The notes under the pieces were generated by a model. That model did no database searches and was not told where the DNA came from. It saw only the letters and a list, made by a program, of their open reading frames with translations. A stretch of DNA of 64,000 nt, taken from Clostridiales bacterium. Its GTDB lineage: Bacteria; Bacillota; Clostridia; Oscillospirales; Oscillospiraceae. This document shows, piece after piece, positions 41,884 to 51,586 of the stretch. The position numbers and the translations under genes were made by a program. Each line of letters opens with the position of its first letter. Position 1 is the first letter of the stretch. The DNA is taken from assembly GCA_004555205.1 (NCBI GenBank), contig SFIY01000002.1:62001-126000 (forward strand), given 5' to 3'.

Positions 41884-43308
41884 TCAGCGCTCATACACCC
41901 GGCGGTACAGCGCCGCGCTTTTCGTCCAACTGAAATCGTCCGTCATGCCGCGATGCTGCACGGCGGCAAAGCCTGCCCGGTCACCGTGATAAAGCGCCAC
42001 CGCCTGACGCACCACATGGAGCATATCAAAGGCGTTGTAGTTGGCAAACACGAAGCCGTTGCCGCCCTCCTGCCCCACCTGGCACGAACGCACCGAGTCG
42101 TTCAAGCCGCCGGTCTGCCGCACGATGGGCACCGCGCCGTAGCGCATGGCGATCATCTGGCTCAGACCGCATGGCTCACTTTTAGACGGCATCAAAAACA
42201 GGTCGCTGCCGCTGTAGATCTGCCGCGCCAGACTGTCGGAATAGGTAATGCACGCCGCCACACGGCCCGGATAACGCCCCGCCTGATAGCGGAAAAAGTC
42301 CTCGTACTGCGCCTCACCCTGTCCCAGCACCACCAACTGCACGCCGCAGTCCATGATGCCGTCGAACACCTCGCAGATCAGGTCAAGCCCCTTGTGTCCC
42401 ACCAAACGGCTGACGACGGACAAAATGGGCGTATCCTTCTCCTCGGCAAGACCCAACTGCTTTTGCAGCGCCGCCTTGCAGGCCGCCTTGCCTCGCAGGT
42501 CATCGGGCGTATAATGCTGCGCAATCGCGCCGTCATGGGCCGGGTCGTAGCTGACGGTGTCCAGGCCGTTGAGGATGCCGGTGAGCTTACCGTCAATGCG
42601 CCCGATCACGCTCTCCATCCCGTGGGCGTAGAAGCTGTGGTGGAGCTGGCGGGCATAGGTGGGACTGACGGTGGTGACCTGATCGGCGGTCATCAGGGCG
42701 GCTTTCATCAAATTCACATCGCCGTCCATGGCGATGGTGCCGTCGTCGAACCAATTGCGGTTCAGCCCCAGCAGATCCTCCACAATATGCGCCCCAAAAC
42801 GGCCCTGATACTCGATATTATGGATGGTGAACACGGTTTTGATACAGCGCAGCTTCTCCTCCCGGCAGGCCGCATCCTTCAGATACACGGGGATCAGCGC
42901 CGTCTGCCAGTCGTTGCAGTGGATCACCTCCGGCATATCCTCCAGCCAGGGCAGCAGCGCCACCACCGCCCGGCTGAAAAAGGCGAAGCGCTCGCCGTCG
43001 TCATATTCGCCGTAGAGGCGTTCGCGCTTGAAATAGCCCTCGTTATCCACGAAATACCATGTCACGCCCTGATACTCCAGGGAGAACAGGCCGCAATACT
43101 GGTGGCGCCAGCTCAGATCCACATAGATGTAGCGGCAAAAAGTCATTTTTTTGCGCCATTGGTCGCTGATCTGTCCGTAAAGGGGCAGGATCACCGCCAC
43201 CTTGTCGCCGTTTTTGGCCAGAGCCGGCGGCAGACTGCCCGCCACGTCGGCAAGGCCCCCTGTTTTGCAAAAGGGCGCGGCCTCGCCGGCGGCAAATAAA
43301 ATATTCAT
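41884..43308 (-). CDS. glgA: Glycogen synthase (ADP-glucose type)
   Basis: A 474-residue GT5 glycosyltransferase extending alpha-1,4-glucan from ADP-glucose. The ADP-glucose-binding KTGGLADVAGSLP motif is at residues 16-28, and the C-terminal region SKSEPCGLSQMIAMRYG...VRQTGGLNDSV (about 367-400) holds the second conserved block. Normal length. Lies between glgD and glgP in the operon; 124 nt separate it from glgD. Confidence 0.97.
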   Translation of the reverse strand: MNILFAAGEAAPFCKTGGLADVAGSLPPALAKNGDKVAVILPLYGQISDQWRKKMTFCRYIYVDLSWRHQYCGLFSLEYQGVTWYFVDNEGYFKRERLYGEYDDGERFAFFSRAVVALLPWLEDMPEVIHCNDWQTALIPVYLKDAACREEKLRCIKTVFTIHNIEYQGRFGAHIVEDLLGLNRNWFDDGTIAMDGDVNLMKAALMTADQVTTVSPTYARQLHHSFYAHGMESVIGRIDGKLTGILNGLDTVSYDPAHDGAIAQHYTPDDLRGKAACKAALQKQLGLAEEKDTPILSVVSRLVGHKGLDLICEVFDGIMDCGVQLVVLGQGEAQYEDFFRYQAGRYPGRVAACITYSDSLARQIYSGSDLFLMPSKSEPCGLSQMIAMRYGAVPIVRQTGGLNDSVRSCQVGQEGGNGFVFANYNAFDMLHVVRQAVALYHGDRAGFAAVQHRGMTDDFSWTKSAALYRRVYER

Positions 43309-43432
43309 AGGTTAGCTCCTTTCGGGAGGGGATGTCACAGGGAATTGTTTCGCTTTTGCAAGAGCGCGATCCTTTCCGTTGTCGCCGACGGCCTGTTTTT
43401 TCACCGGCGGCCAAAAGCGGCAAAACGCACCC

Positions 43433-44545
43433 TCACACCTCGGTATCTCTTCCGATCACCAGCGGATAATTCTCGCTGCCCATCAGCGTGCGGTTTTCGC
43501 TGATGACCACGTGCTTATCGGTGATCACATGGCGCATAATGGCGCCCTTTTTCACCACCGTACCCTTGAACAGAATACAGTTTTCCACATCGGCGCCCTT
43601 TTCCACCTGCACGCCGCGGAACACCACGCAGCGCTTCACACTGCCCTGAATGTTGCAGCCGTCGGCGATGAGGGAATCCACGCATACGCCGGTAGGGTCG
43701 ATGTAAGTGGACGGCGAGCCGTTCTCCTTGGCATAAATCGGCCGTCGGGAGCAGAACAGCTCCTCGCGCAGCGCAGGCTGCAGCATCTCCATACTGCGCT
43801 GGTAGTAGCTTTGAATGGTGTCGATATGGGCCGAATAGCCGTCCCACACATAGGCGTTGAGATACAGCTCCTCCACCTTGTCCTGCAGCACATGATGCTG
43901 GAAGCTGTAGCGGTTGTGCGCCATGCACTCGTCCACCAGGCGCAGCAGCAGCTCGGTTTTCATCACGAACAGGTTCAAACAGCGGTAGCCGGAGGGGACA
44001 AACAAATCATAGGCCGTATCAATGATGCGGCCGTTATCGTCCAGTTGGAAATAGACGTCCCGGCTGCCGCCCAGGGTGGACGTACAAACGGCGGTAATAT
44101 CCGCTTCTGCGGCGATATGACGCTGCAGCACATCCTCCAGCGGCAGGTTGATGACCACATCGCTGTCGGCCAGCACCGTATACTCCTGCCGGATGCTGCG
44201 CAGGTAATCGCGCACGCAGCCAAGAGCCTCCATCTTGCCCCGGAACTGGCCGCTGTTCTCCCGATGCTCGGCATAGGCGAAGGCCGGCAGCAGCGTCAGG
44301 CCGCCGTAATTGCGGCTCAAGTCCCAGCTTTTGCCGCTGCCCAGATGGTTAAGCAGACTCTGGCACTTGCCGTGCATGATAATGCCCACATCGCGCACAC
44401 CGGCGTTGACCATATTGCTGAGCATGAAGTCCACCACGCGGTAGTCCCCGGCAAAAGGCAGCGAGCCGTGGATCCGGTGCTCGATCAGTTCGCGCAGGCC
44501 GGTTTTTTTCTCATAGGAAAAGATGATGCCGTGCATGGTGTTCAT
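43433..44545 (-). CDS. glgD: Glucose-1-phosphate adenylyltransferase subunit GlgD
   Basis: A 370-residue non-catalytic or regulatory partner of GlgC. From the start at 44545 (MNTMHGIIFSYEKK, GGAGG ribosome site) the N-terminus lacks the LAGGxGxRL nucleotide loop of true pyrophosphorylases, as is usual for GlgD, while the rest follows the GlgC fold with a left-handed beta-helix C-terminus. The start overlaps the glgC stop (ATGA), so GlgC and GlgD are probably made together for a heteromeric enzyme, as in other Firmicutes. Confidence 0.94.
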   Translation of the reverse strand: MNTMHGIIFSYEKKTGLRELIEHRIHGSLPFAGDYRVVDFMLSNMVNAGVRDVGIIMHGKCQSLLNHLGSGKSWDLSRNYGGLTLLPAFAYAEHRENSGQFRGKMEALGCVRDYLRSIRQEYTVLADSDVVINLPLEDVLQRHIAAEADITAVCTSTLGGSRDVYFQLDDNGRIIDTAYDLFVPSGYRCLNLFVMKTELLLRLVDECMAHNRYSFQHHVLQDKVEELYLNAYVWDGYSAHIDTIQSYYQRSMEMLQPALREELFCSRRPIYAKENGSPSTYIDPTGVCVDSLIADGCNIQGSVKRCVVFRGVQVEKGADVENCILFKGTVVKKGAIMRHVITDKHVVISENRTLMGSENYPLVIGRDTEV

Positions 44546-45753
44546 GCTTTCACCTCCCGATGGTTTTTGCTGCGCATGGTGCCTGCGGCGACGACCTCGC
44601 CCTTCGCCACCACGCTGCCGGGTCCCAGTACGGCGATGCCCCATTTGTCGGGGTCCTCCGCACATTCCGGCGGCAGGCCCACTGCGGCGTCCTTGCCGAT
44701 ATGACAATTTTCGCCCACGATGGCGTATTCCACCCGTGCGCCGCTTTCAATGACCGCGCCGGGCATCACCACCGAGTAGCACACGCTGGCGCCCTCGCCC
44801 ACGGTGGTATTGTAGCTCAACACGGTGTTTTTCACCTCGCCCAGAATCCGGCAGCCCTTGGCCACCACGCTGTTGCCCACATCGGCGTTTGTGCCCACAA
44901 ACGCAGGCGGACAGGAGGGCGTGCGGCCGAAGATGGGCCAGCTCCGGTCCAGCAGGTTCAAGCCGCTGCCCGGCAGGAGCATATCCATGTTGGCGTCCCA
45001 CAGAGAGTCCAGCGTGCCCACATCCTTCCAGTAGCCTTCAAAGCGGTAGGCGGCCATCTTCTCTCCGGCCCGGAGCATGGCAGGGATCACATTCTTGCCG
45101 AAATCGTTGTCGGAATCGGGGTCGGCCTCGTCCTCGATCAGGTACCGGCGCAGCTTGCGCCAGGTGAAGATATAGATACCCATGGACGCCAGATTGCTCT
45201 TTGGCTCTTTGGGCTTTTCCTCAAATTCGGTGATGAAGTCACGCTCGTCCACATTCATAATGCCGAAGCGTCCGGCCTCGTGCCAGGGCACCTCCATCAC
45301 GGAGATGGTGCAGTCCGCGCCGCAGTCCTTATGACGGCGCAGCATGGCGGCATAGTCCATTTTATAGATATGGTCGCCGGACAGCACCGCCACATACTCC
45401 GGGTCATACATATCCACAAAGCCGATGTTCTGATAGATGGCGTTGGCGGTACCCTTGTACCAGGTGGCGCCGTCGGCGCTCTGGTAGGGCGGCAGGATAT
45501 GCACGCCGCCGGCCAGCCGGTCCAGCTCCCACGGCTGGCCGTTGCCGATGTAGCTGTTAAGCTCCAGCGGCCGGTATTGGGTCAGCACGCCCACCGTGTC
45601 GATGCCGGAGTTGGTGCAGTTGGACAGCGGAAAGTCGATGATGCGGAACTTACCGCCGAACGATACGGCAGGTTTGGCCATATTCTCTGTCAGCACATAC
45701 AGTCGGCTGCCCTGCCCGCCGGCGAGCAGCATCGCCACACATTCTTTCTTCAA
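44542..45753 (-). CDS. glgC: Glucose-1-phosphate adenylyltransferase GlgC
   Basis: A 403-residue enzyme forming ADP-glucose from ATP and glucose-1-phosphate, the committed step of glycogen synthesis. The catalytic loop AMLLAGGQGSRL starts near residue 7. No ATG precedes it in the right place; a TTG at 45753, nine bases after GGAGG, gives the expected (M)KKECVAMLLAGG start, whereas a longer frame running further upstream overlaps glgB and is unlike any GlgC. Further motifs: KPAVSFGGKFRIIDF near 25-39 and SGDHIYKMDYAAML near 121. Stop overlaps the glgD start. Confidence 0.95.
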   Translation of the reverse strand: MKKECVAMLLAGGQGSRLYVLTENMAKPAVSFGGKFRIIDFPLSNCTNSGIDTVGVLTQYRPLELNSYIGNGQPWELDRLAGGVHILPPYQSADGATWYKGTANAIYQNIGFVDMYDPEYVAVLSGDHIYKMDYAAMLRRHKDCGADCTISVMEVPWHEAGRFGIMNVDERDFITEFEEKPKEPKSNLASMGIYIFTWRKLRRYLIEDEADPDSDNDFGKNVIPAMLRAGEKMAAYRFEGYWKDVGTLDSLWDANMDMLLPGSGLNLLDRSWPIFGRTPSCPPAFVGTNADVGNSVVAKGCRILGEVKNTVLSYNTTVGEGASVCYSVVMPGAVIESGARVEYAIVGENCHIGKDAAVGLPPECAEDPDKWGIAVLGPGSVVAKGEVVAAGTMRSKNHREVKA

Positions 45754-45836
45754 TATTGTGCGCCTCCTTCTGTCTGAAAATGCGTTGCATCGTGGTGTAT
45801 AAAGGGTTTGCTTCGCCCCGCAAAAGGGCGCGTATC

Positions 45837-47684
45837 TCACGTTGTTTCGCCGCTTTGCTCCGTCCTTCGCCAGATCACCGCGCCCAGCGGCGGGATGGTC
45901 ACGGCCATGGATTGCGGCCTTCCGTGGGAGGGGATCGCCTCCGCCGCCACCGTGCCGCTGCCGGCGCCGCTGCCGCCCCATTGTGTGTCATCGGTGTTGA
46001 ACACTTCCTCGTATACCCCTATCTTGTCCACACCGAAGCGATAATTTTCCCGCTTCACCGGAGAAAAATTCACCGCGATGATACGCTCATCTCCGGTTCG
46101 GTCACGGCGCACGAACACCAGCACGTTGTTACGGTTATCGTCCGCCACCAGCCATGTAAAGCCGTTCCAATCCCGGTCATTGTCCCACAGGGGCGGTGTG
46201 TTCAGATAGAAGTGATTCAGCGCCCGGATGCACGCCTGCGTGCCCCGGCAGTCCGCATCCTCGCACAGATACCAGTCCAACTGACCGGCGAAATCCCACT
46301 CATGCCACTGGGCCAGCTCCGTGCCCATGAAGGTCAGCTTCTTGCCGGGATGGCAGAGCATATAGGCGTAAAACCCCCGCACACCGGCAAGCTGCTCTTT
46401 GTCTCCGCCGGGCATCTTGCCCCGCAGGCTGCCCTTCATATGCACCACCTCATCGTGGCTGATGGGCAGCACGAAATGCTCAGAAAAGGCATAGACCATG
46501 GAGAAGGTCACATCGCCGTGATGGTCACGGCGGAAATAGGGGTCCATCTTCAGATAGTGGCACACATCGTTCATCCACCCCATGTTCCACTTCAGATCAA
46601 AGCCCAGACTGTCCGGCCCGTCGCCCGTCACATGGGGCCAGGCGGTGGATTCCTCCGCCACCATGATAGTCTTGGGCGAAATGCTGTGGGCCAGCCGGTT
46701 GAGAGAGCGCAGGAAGGCGATGGCCTCCAGGTTTTCCCTGCCGCCGTGCCGGTTCGGCCGCCATGCGGTGCGTCCGTAGTCCAGATACAGCATGGACGCT
46801 ACTGCGTCCACACGCAGCCCGTCGATATGGTACTCCCGCAGCCAGTAGGCCGCCGAGGAGAGCAGAAAGCTGCACACCTCGCCTTTGCCGAAGTCGAACA
46901 CGCAGGTGCCCCAACCGGCGTGCTCCCGCTTGAGCGGATCGCCGTACTCATACAGGCAGGTGCCGTCCAGCTCCATCAGGCCGTGGGCGTCCTTGCAGAA
47001 ATGGGCGCCCACCCAATCCAGAATCACCGTTATACCGGCCTGATGCAGACGGTCCACCAGATACATGAAATCGTGGGGCGTACCGTAGCGGGAGGTAGGT
47101 GCAAAGTAGCCGGTGCATTGATAGCCCCAGCTATCGTCCAGCGGATATTCCGTCACCGGCAGCAGCTCCACGGCATTGTAGCCGCACGCCGCCACATACG
47201 CCGGCAGCTCCTCCGCCAACTGGCGGTAGCTGAAGAAATGGCCGTCCGCGTGACGCCGCCAGGAACCCAGATGCACCTCATAGATATGCAGCGGACCGTC
47301 GGCGTCGCCGCGCCGTTCCTCCCATGCGCCGTCGCCCCATGTATAGCCGCCGATGTCAAAGACCTTGCTGTTGGTATCGGGCCTTGTGGCGGCGTGGAAG
47401 GCATAGGGATCGGCCTTCCAGCGCACCTTGCCGTCGGCGCCGGTCACCACATATTTGTAGCTGTCGTAGACCTTTACGCCTGCCACGGTCAGCTCCCATA
47501 CACCGCCGTCCACGCGCTGCATGGCCGCGCCCTGCCAGCCGTTGAAGTCGCCTGAAAGCCTTACTTCTCTGGCATGAGGCGCCCATAGGCGAAAGACACA
47601 GCCCTGCGGCGTGAAATGTGCGCCGAAATACGTATAGGCACGCGCCCATTGTCCGTTTGCAAAATGGGTCAATTCGTTTGTCAT
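45837..47684 (-). CDS. glgB: 1,4-alpha-glucan branching enzyme
   Basis: A 615-residue GH13 enzyme that adds alpha-1,6 branches to glycogen. An N-terminal carbohydrate-binding domain (FRLWAPHAREVRLSGDFNGW near 31-50) precedes the catalytic barrel with AGITVILDWVGAHF near 216-229, the nucleophile region GLRVDAVASMLYLDYG near 293-308, AEESTAWP near 348 and LPISHDEVVHMKGS near 412. It is the first gene of the glg operon, 83 nt upstream of glgC, behind the promoter at 47783. Confidence 0.97.
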   Translation of the reverse strand: MTNELTHFANGQWARAYTYFGAHFTPQGCVFRLWAPHAREVRLSGDFNGWQGAAMQRVDGGVWELTVAGVKVYDSYKYVVTGADGKVRWKADPYAFHAATRPDTNSKVFDIGGYTWGDGAWEERRGDADGPLHIYEVHLGSWRRHADGHFFSYRQLAEELPAYVAACGYNAVELLPVTEYPLDDSWGYQCTGYFAPTSRYGTPHDFMYLVDRLHQAGITVILDWVGAHFCKDAHGLMELDGTCLYEYGDPLKREHAGWGTCVFDFGKGEVCSFLLSSAAYWLREYHIDGLRVDAVASMLYLDYGRTAWRPNRHGGRENLEAIAFLRSLNRLAHSISPKTIMVAEESTAWPHVTGDGPDSLGFDLKWNMGWMNDVCHYLKMDPYFRRDHHGDVTFSMVYAFSEHFVLPISHDEVVHMKGSLRGKMPGGDKEQLAGVRGFYAYMLCHPGKKLTFMGTELAQWHEWDFAGQLDWYLCEDADCRGTQACIRALNHFYLNTPPLWDNDRDWNGFTWLVADDNRNNVLVFVRRDRTGDERIIAVNFSPVKRENYRFGVDKIGVYEEVFNTDDTQWGGSGAGSGTVAAEAIPSHGRPQSMAVTIPPLGAVIWRRTEQSGETT

Positions 47685-47782
47685 ATCCGGTGCACCTCTT
47701 TTTCATCCATCAAGAATATCATTCTCTCTGCGCGGTTTCGGCCGAAATTTGCCGACGGCGCATTGTCTGTATCTCACTTATT

Positions 47783-47811
47783 ATTTTACTGTTATTTTGT
47801 CCTCTCGTCAA
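47783..47811 (-). promoter_or_regulatory. Promoter of the glgBCDAP operon
   Basis: On the minus strand TTGACG (47811-47806), 17 bp, TAAAAT (47788-47783). The leader to glgB is about 95 nt. Confidence 0.75.
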
Positions 47812-47845
47812 GCAATCGTCCGCAATCGGAGGCCGATCCTGCCAA

Positions 47846-47878
47846 AAAAACACAACGCACGGCCTGGTACCGTGCGTT
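47846..47878 (-). terminator. Terminator of the XRE-like gene upstream of glg
   Basis: AACGCACGG / CCGTGCGTT stem with a 7-nt loop, followed by seven T residues on the minus strand, directly after the stop at 47887. Confidence 0.85.
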
Positions 47879-47886
47879 AATAGCGT

Positions 47887-48243
47887 TTATCTGTTTTTGT
47901 TTACATTCTTACGGCGCTTGCCTTCTTCCAACGCTGTGCAGCGATCATACTCCACCTGCATCACAGAGGCAATGGTATGGCGTCCGTAATCATCCAGCTG
48001 GGCATACTGCATCACCAACTGCTCGGTTTCATCCGTCAGGTAGGATGCACTGTCCCGAATCAGGGTCTTGATGCCCAGCGTGCGGCAAATCTGCACCACC
48101 GTGTCGTAAGAAGAACCGCCGATCCCGTTGTTCAAGGCGCTGTTGATGGTACTCAGGGGGATGTCCACCGCGAAGGCAAACTGACGCACGCTCTTATACT
48201 GGCGGGCGATTTCCGTGCGTACGATCTGTGTTAAGTTATCCAT
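47887..48243 (-). CDS. Helix-turn-helix (XRE-like) transcriptional regulator
   Basis: A 118-residue protein with an N-terminal HTH of the Cro/C1 type: SVRQFAFAVDIPLSTINSALNNGIGG near 18-43, where IPLSTINSALN is the recognition helix. Residues 70-105 form a second helical part (TDETEQLVMQYAQLDDYGRHTI) common in small Firmicutes XRE proteins. It is on the same strand as the glycogen operon but separated from it by a terminator. A small inverted repeat, GGAA-CTTAT-TTCC, at 48274-48286 in front of the gene could be its own operator. Confidence 0.83.
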   Translation of the reverse strand: MDNLTQIVRTEIARQYKSVRQFAFAVDIPLSTINSALNNGIGGSSYDTVVQICRTLGIKTLIRDSASYLTDETEQLVMQYAQLDDYGRHTIASVMQVEYDRCTALEEGKRRKNVNKNR

Positions 48244-48437
48244 ACTGTATCCTCACTTCCTTTTCGCCAAATAGGAACTTATTTCCAATTGCGTTCATTA
48301 TAGCAAAATTCAAAAAATATACCATAGGTTTTTTACTTTTTTTGGAAAATTATGACATCTGTCAATTTTTTCGACATTTTACGACAATTTTTGTGCTTAT
48401 TTCATAACAGAAATCCGTGGCGTAATCAATTATCGGC

Positions 48438-48466
48438 TTTTCATTTGGGCCAAATGGTGGTATACT
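48438..48466 (+). promoter_or_regulatory. Possible promoter of yihY-trkA
   Basis: TTTTCA, 17 bp, TATACT, with the small palindrome TTTGGGCCAAA in the spacer at 48444-48454. The start codon is about 20 nt further on. Confidence 0.45.
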
Positions 48467-48490
48467 ACACAAAACAGGAGGCATGCTTTG

Positions 48491-49372
48491 ATGAAACCGA
48501 TCCGATCCCGTCCGCGCACCGCTTTCGGCAGGATTGCCGCGGCGATGGTGCGTCGTTACTATGCCCACGACGTGGCCCGTGACAGTGCGGCGCTGACGTA
48601 TTATCTGCTGTTTGCCATCTTTCCGCTACTGATTTTTATCAGCACGCTGCTTGGCGCGCTGCACTTGGATGTGGCGTCCATCACCCATACCCTGTCGCAG
48701 TTCATTCCTGCCGATGTGCTGCGCATCATCACGGAGTATCTGGATTTTGTCACCGCGCACAGCAGCTCCGAGCTGATGGTGTTCAGTCTGGTGTTTTCCG
48801 TCTGGTTTCCCATGCGCGCCGTGGGCTGCCTGATGCACTCCATGCGCAAGGCGGTGGGCCGCAGCCGTCCGCCGAGCGCTCTGCGCAGTCTGATCTACAA
48901 TTTTCTGTTCACGCTGTGGCTGATCGTCTCCATTGCGCTGGCGTTGGTGCTGATCGTGGTGGGCAAGCGCGCGCTGGTGTTTTTGGGCCGATTCCTCACC
49001 CTGTCACCTCTGTTTATCGAAGCGTGGAACGCCCTGCGTTTTCTGGTGCTGGCGCTGATTATGACGGTGCTGCTGATGCTGCTGCATATGCTGGCTTTGG
49101 GTGAGCGCCGACCGTTAGGCGAAGCGCTGCCGGGCATTGCCGCTTCACTGACGCTGTGGATGGGACTGAGTCTGGCGTTCTCTTATTATGTGGAATATCG
49201 CGCCCGTTATGCCATACTCTACGGTTCAATTGCCACCATGATCGTGGCACTGTTATGGATGTATATGAGCGCCACCGTTTTTCTGCTGGGTGCGGAATTT
49301 AACGGGGCCTTGTTGGAATTGAAACATCAAAAAGCCCTTGCCGGCTCCCAGGAGCACGGCGGAGAGGAGTAA
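48491..49372 (+). CDS. YihY/virulence factor BrkB family membrane protein
   Basis: A 293-residue integral membrane protein with six predicted helices. Family signatures: DSAALTYYLLFAIFPLLIF near 33-51 and, at the C-terminus, YGSIATMIVALLWMYMSATVFLLGAEFNG near 247-275. Members were once called ribonuclease BN, which is wrong; their role is unclear. The ATG at 48491 was chosen over the TTG one codon earlier; AGGAGG lies nine bases upstream. Two bases separate it from trkA, so the two genes form an operon. Confidence 0.9.
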   Translation: MKPIRSRPRTAFGRIAAAMVRRYYAHDVARDSAALTYYLLFAIFPLLIFISTLLGALHLDVASITHTLSQFIPADVLRIITEYLDFVTAHSSSELMVFSLVFSVWFPMRAVGCLMHSMRKAVGRSRPPSALRSLIYNFLFTLWLIVSIALALVLIVVGKRALVFLGRFLTLSPLFIEAWNALRFLVLALIMTVLLMLLHMLALGERRPLGEALPGIAASLTLWMGLSLAFSYYVEYRARYAILYGSIATMIVALLWMYMSATVFLLGAEFNGALLELKHQKALAGSQEHGGEE

Positions 49373-49374
49373 AC

Positions 49375-50739
49375 ATGAAAATTATCATTGTCGGCAACGG
49401 CAAGGTGGGCTTTGCCATTGCCCGCCAGATGGCCGCGGAAAAACACGACATCACGCTGGTGGACAATATGACGCCGGCCCTTTCCAAGGCGGACAGCACG
49501 CTGGATGTGATGTGCGTGCAGGGCAACGGCGCCAGCATCAGCGTGCTGGTGTCGGCCGGGGTACGGACGGCGGATCTGGTGATTGCCGTGACCGGCATGG
49601 ACGAGACCAATCTGGTCTGCTGTCTGATTGCCAAGAAGCTGGGCGCCAAGCACACCATTGCCCGTGTGCGCAATCCGGAATACCGCCGGGATGCCGGTAT
49701 GCTCAAGCGGGAGATCGGTTTGGACATGGTCATCAATCCCGACCTTGCCGCCGCCCGTGAGATCAGCCGTATCATCAGCTTCCCCGCCGCCTTTTCCGTG
49801 GAGCCGTTTGCCCACGGCCGCATCGACATGATCGGCTTCCAGGTGGCGGAGTCGGACAATCTGGTGGGCGTTTCCCTGGGCGACTATCACCGCGAGCGTC
49901 CGGCAGATGTACTGATCTGCGCCGCGGAGCGCAACGGCGAGTACATCATTCCCAACGGCACCTTCGTGCCGCGTCTGGGCGACAACATCTACATGATCGG
50001 CACCAAGCCGGAGCTGCAGAAGATGCTCCGGCACATCGGCCGCACGCTGCAGAAGGTGAAGAATGTATCGATTTTCGGCGGCAGCCGAATTGCCATGTAC
50101 TTAACGTGGGAGCTGGAAAAGACGAATCCCCGTACGCAGGTGCGCATTGTGGAACGCAATACCGCCAAGTGCCTGCATCTGGCCGCCCAGCTTCCCAAGG
50201 CCATGGTCATTGAAGGCGACGGCACGGATAATGAGCTGATCACATCGGAAAATATTTTTGAGGCGGACGCCTTCGTTTCCCTGACCGACCGTGATGAGGA
50301 GAATCTGCTCATGGCCATGAGCGCCCGCCACGCAGGCGTTCCCAAGGTGCTCAGCAAGATGACCCGCGCCAACTATATGGACATCGTCCGCTCCACCAAA
50401 ATTGACAGCCTGATCTCCCCCAAGGACATTGTGGCCAATCAGATCACCCGCTATGTCCGCGCTCTGGCCAATTCCGAGGGCAGCGCGGTGGAGAGCCTGT
50501 ACCAGATGCTGGGCGGCGAGGTGGAGGCGCTGGAATTTCATGCCACCGCAGCCGCCGCACCGCTGCTGCATATCTGCCTGAAGGACCTGCACCTCAAGTC
50601 CAACATCCTGGTGGCCGCCATCGTCCGCGGCGAGGAGATCATCATTCCCGGCGGCATGACCTGTATTCAGGAGGGCGACCGGGTGGTGGTGGTCAGCAAG
50701 TCCATCGGCCTGCAGGATCTGACGGATATTCTGGCATAA
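49375..50739 (+). CDS. trkA: Trk system potassium transporter, regulatory subunit TrkA
   Basis: A 454-residue cytoplasmic regulator of a Trk/Ktr potassium channel with two RCK units: a first NAD-binding Rossmann domain beginning MKIIIVGNGKVGFAIARQMA, its TrkA-C domain (about 140-225), a second Rossmann domain beginning VSIFGGSRIAMYLTWEL near 232, where the GxGxxG loop is degenerate, and a final TrkA-C domain (about 375-454). Double-length TrkA is usual for bacteria. No trkH or trkG is adjacent. Terminator at 50783. Confidence 0.94.
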   Translation: MKIIIVGNGKVGFAIARQMAAEKHDITLVDNMTPALSKADSTLDVMCVQGNGASISVLVSAGVRTADLVIAVTGMDETNLVCCLIAKKLGAKHTIARVRNPEYRRDAGMLKREIGLDMVINPDLAAAREISRIISFPAAFSVEPFAHGRIDMIGFQVAESDNLVGVSLGDYHRERPADVLICAAERNGEYIIPNGTFVPRLGDNIYMIGTKPELQKMLRHIGRTLQKVKNVSIFGGSRIAMYLTWELEKTNPRTQVRIVERNTAKCLHLAAQLPKAMVIEGDGTDNELITSENIFEADAFVSLTDRDEENLLMAMSARHAGVPKVLSKMTRANYMDIVRSTKIDSLISPKDIVANQITRYVRALANSEGSAVESLYQMLGGEVEALEFHATAAAAPLLHICLKDLHLKSNILVAAIVRGEEIIIPGGMTCIQEGDRVVVVSKSIGLQDLTDILA

Positions 50740-50782
50740 CAAAATAACCCGCCCCTTTCCGCGTGGCCCTCGTAAAACAGTT

Positions 50783-50816
50783 AATCCGACCTATGATTGC
50801 AGCCATAGGTCGGATT
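50783..50816 (+). terminator. Terminator after trkA
   Basis: AATCCGACCTATG / CATAGGTCGGATT, a perfect 13-bp stem with an 8-nt loop, then ATTTCTT. Confidence 0.8.
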
Positions 50817-50848
50817 ATTTCTTATGTTGTATGTTGGGGTTGGAATAT

Positions 50849-50947
50849 CCAAGCCTCCCTCGTCAGAGGGAGGCTTTGGCGCGGTGCGGCATCGCACATG
50901 ATGCACTGCACCGAACGGTGTATAGATGTGCGCCCTTATCTGTTCGG
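50849..50947. repeat. Structured intergenic element (possible dispersed repeat)
   Basis: Three nested stem-loops: AAGCCTCCCTC / GAGGGAGGCTT (50851-50876), CGGTGC plus GGCATC pairing with GATGC and GCACCG (50882-50913), and CCGAAC / GTTCGG (50911-50947). The first arm resembles short repeats scattered between genes in Oscillospirales genomes, from general knowledge. No coding sequence is convincing here. Confidence 0.5.
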
Positions 50948-50978
50948 CAAATAAGAATTTGTTATTGCCAAAATTCAT

Positions 50979-51422
50979 TTAATCATGTTCTTTAATATCT
51001 TTAATATATTGAAATACCTTTTTATCACTCTTTGATTTTTTATACCAGCCAATACCTATCATTATAATCCCAACAATAATGACTGTAGTTCTTACCGATG
51101 AATCTGGGGAAAATAAACAAGATACAACAAGTCCTGTTCCAGCACCTGTAAAAAAATCCACAATTGATTTTTCATGTTTTATTATGCCCATTGCTCTTTC
51201 TTTATCCATAGATTGTACCATCTTTGAATCCTCCTTTAATAATATATCAAGAGAAATATCAAATTGATTGCTCATGCTTACAAGAATTTGCAGATCAGGA
51301 TAACTTTTTCCGTTTTCCCAATTTGAAACAGTTTGTCGAGTAACATGAAATAATCTGCCAAACTCCTCTTGTGTTAATTGCTTTTCTTTACGAATGTTCA
51401 ATATTTGATTTCCTATATTCAT
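50979..51422 (-). CDS. XRE-family regulator with membrane-anchored C-terminus
   Basis: A 147-residue protein with an N-terminal Cro/C1 HTH (KQLTQEEFGRLFHVTRQTVSNWENGKSYPDL, residues 14-44) followed by a linker and two hydrophobic segments (about 95-125). Such one-protein regulators occur in Firmicutes, some controlling toxins or stress responses. Its codons and the surrounding sequence from about 50,950 to 51,600 are clearly AT-rich compared with the GC-rich neighbours, which suggests acquisition by transfer. No partner gene is evident. Confidence 0.87.
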   Translation of the reverse strand: MNIGNQILNIRKEKQLTQEEFGRLFHVTRQTVSNWENGKSYPDLQILVSMSNQFDISLDILLKEDSKMVQSMDKERAMGIIKHEKSIVDFFTGAGTGLVVSCLFSPDSSVRTTVIIVGIIMIGIGWYKKSKSDKKVFQYIKDIKEHD

Positions 51423-51586
51423 AAAATCTCGCCCTTTCCTGTGTTGTTATCTTATTCATACTTTCGTACTCCTTTGAATATTATTATCCAAAAAATAATT
51501 TTCAAAGTAAAGCAATCAACATCTTACATTGCATGTATAGTTACGCAAAGAATCTTTGACAGGTACTTTTCTTTACAAATTCCGAT

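Noticed and set aside
40741..43299. An 852-codon open frame opposite glgP and glgA
   Set aside because: Antisense to two well-recognised enzymes, with His/Leu-rich composition and no motif.
50763..50954. Small plus-strand frame after trkA
   Set aside because: It runs through the trkA terminator and the stem-loop element and has no ribosome site at its start.
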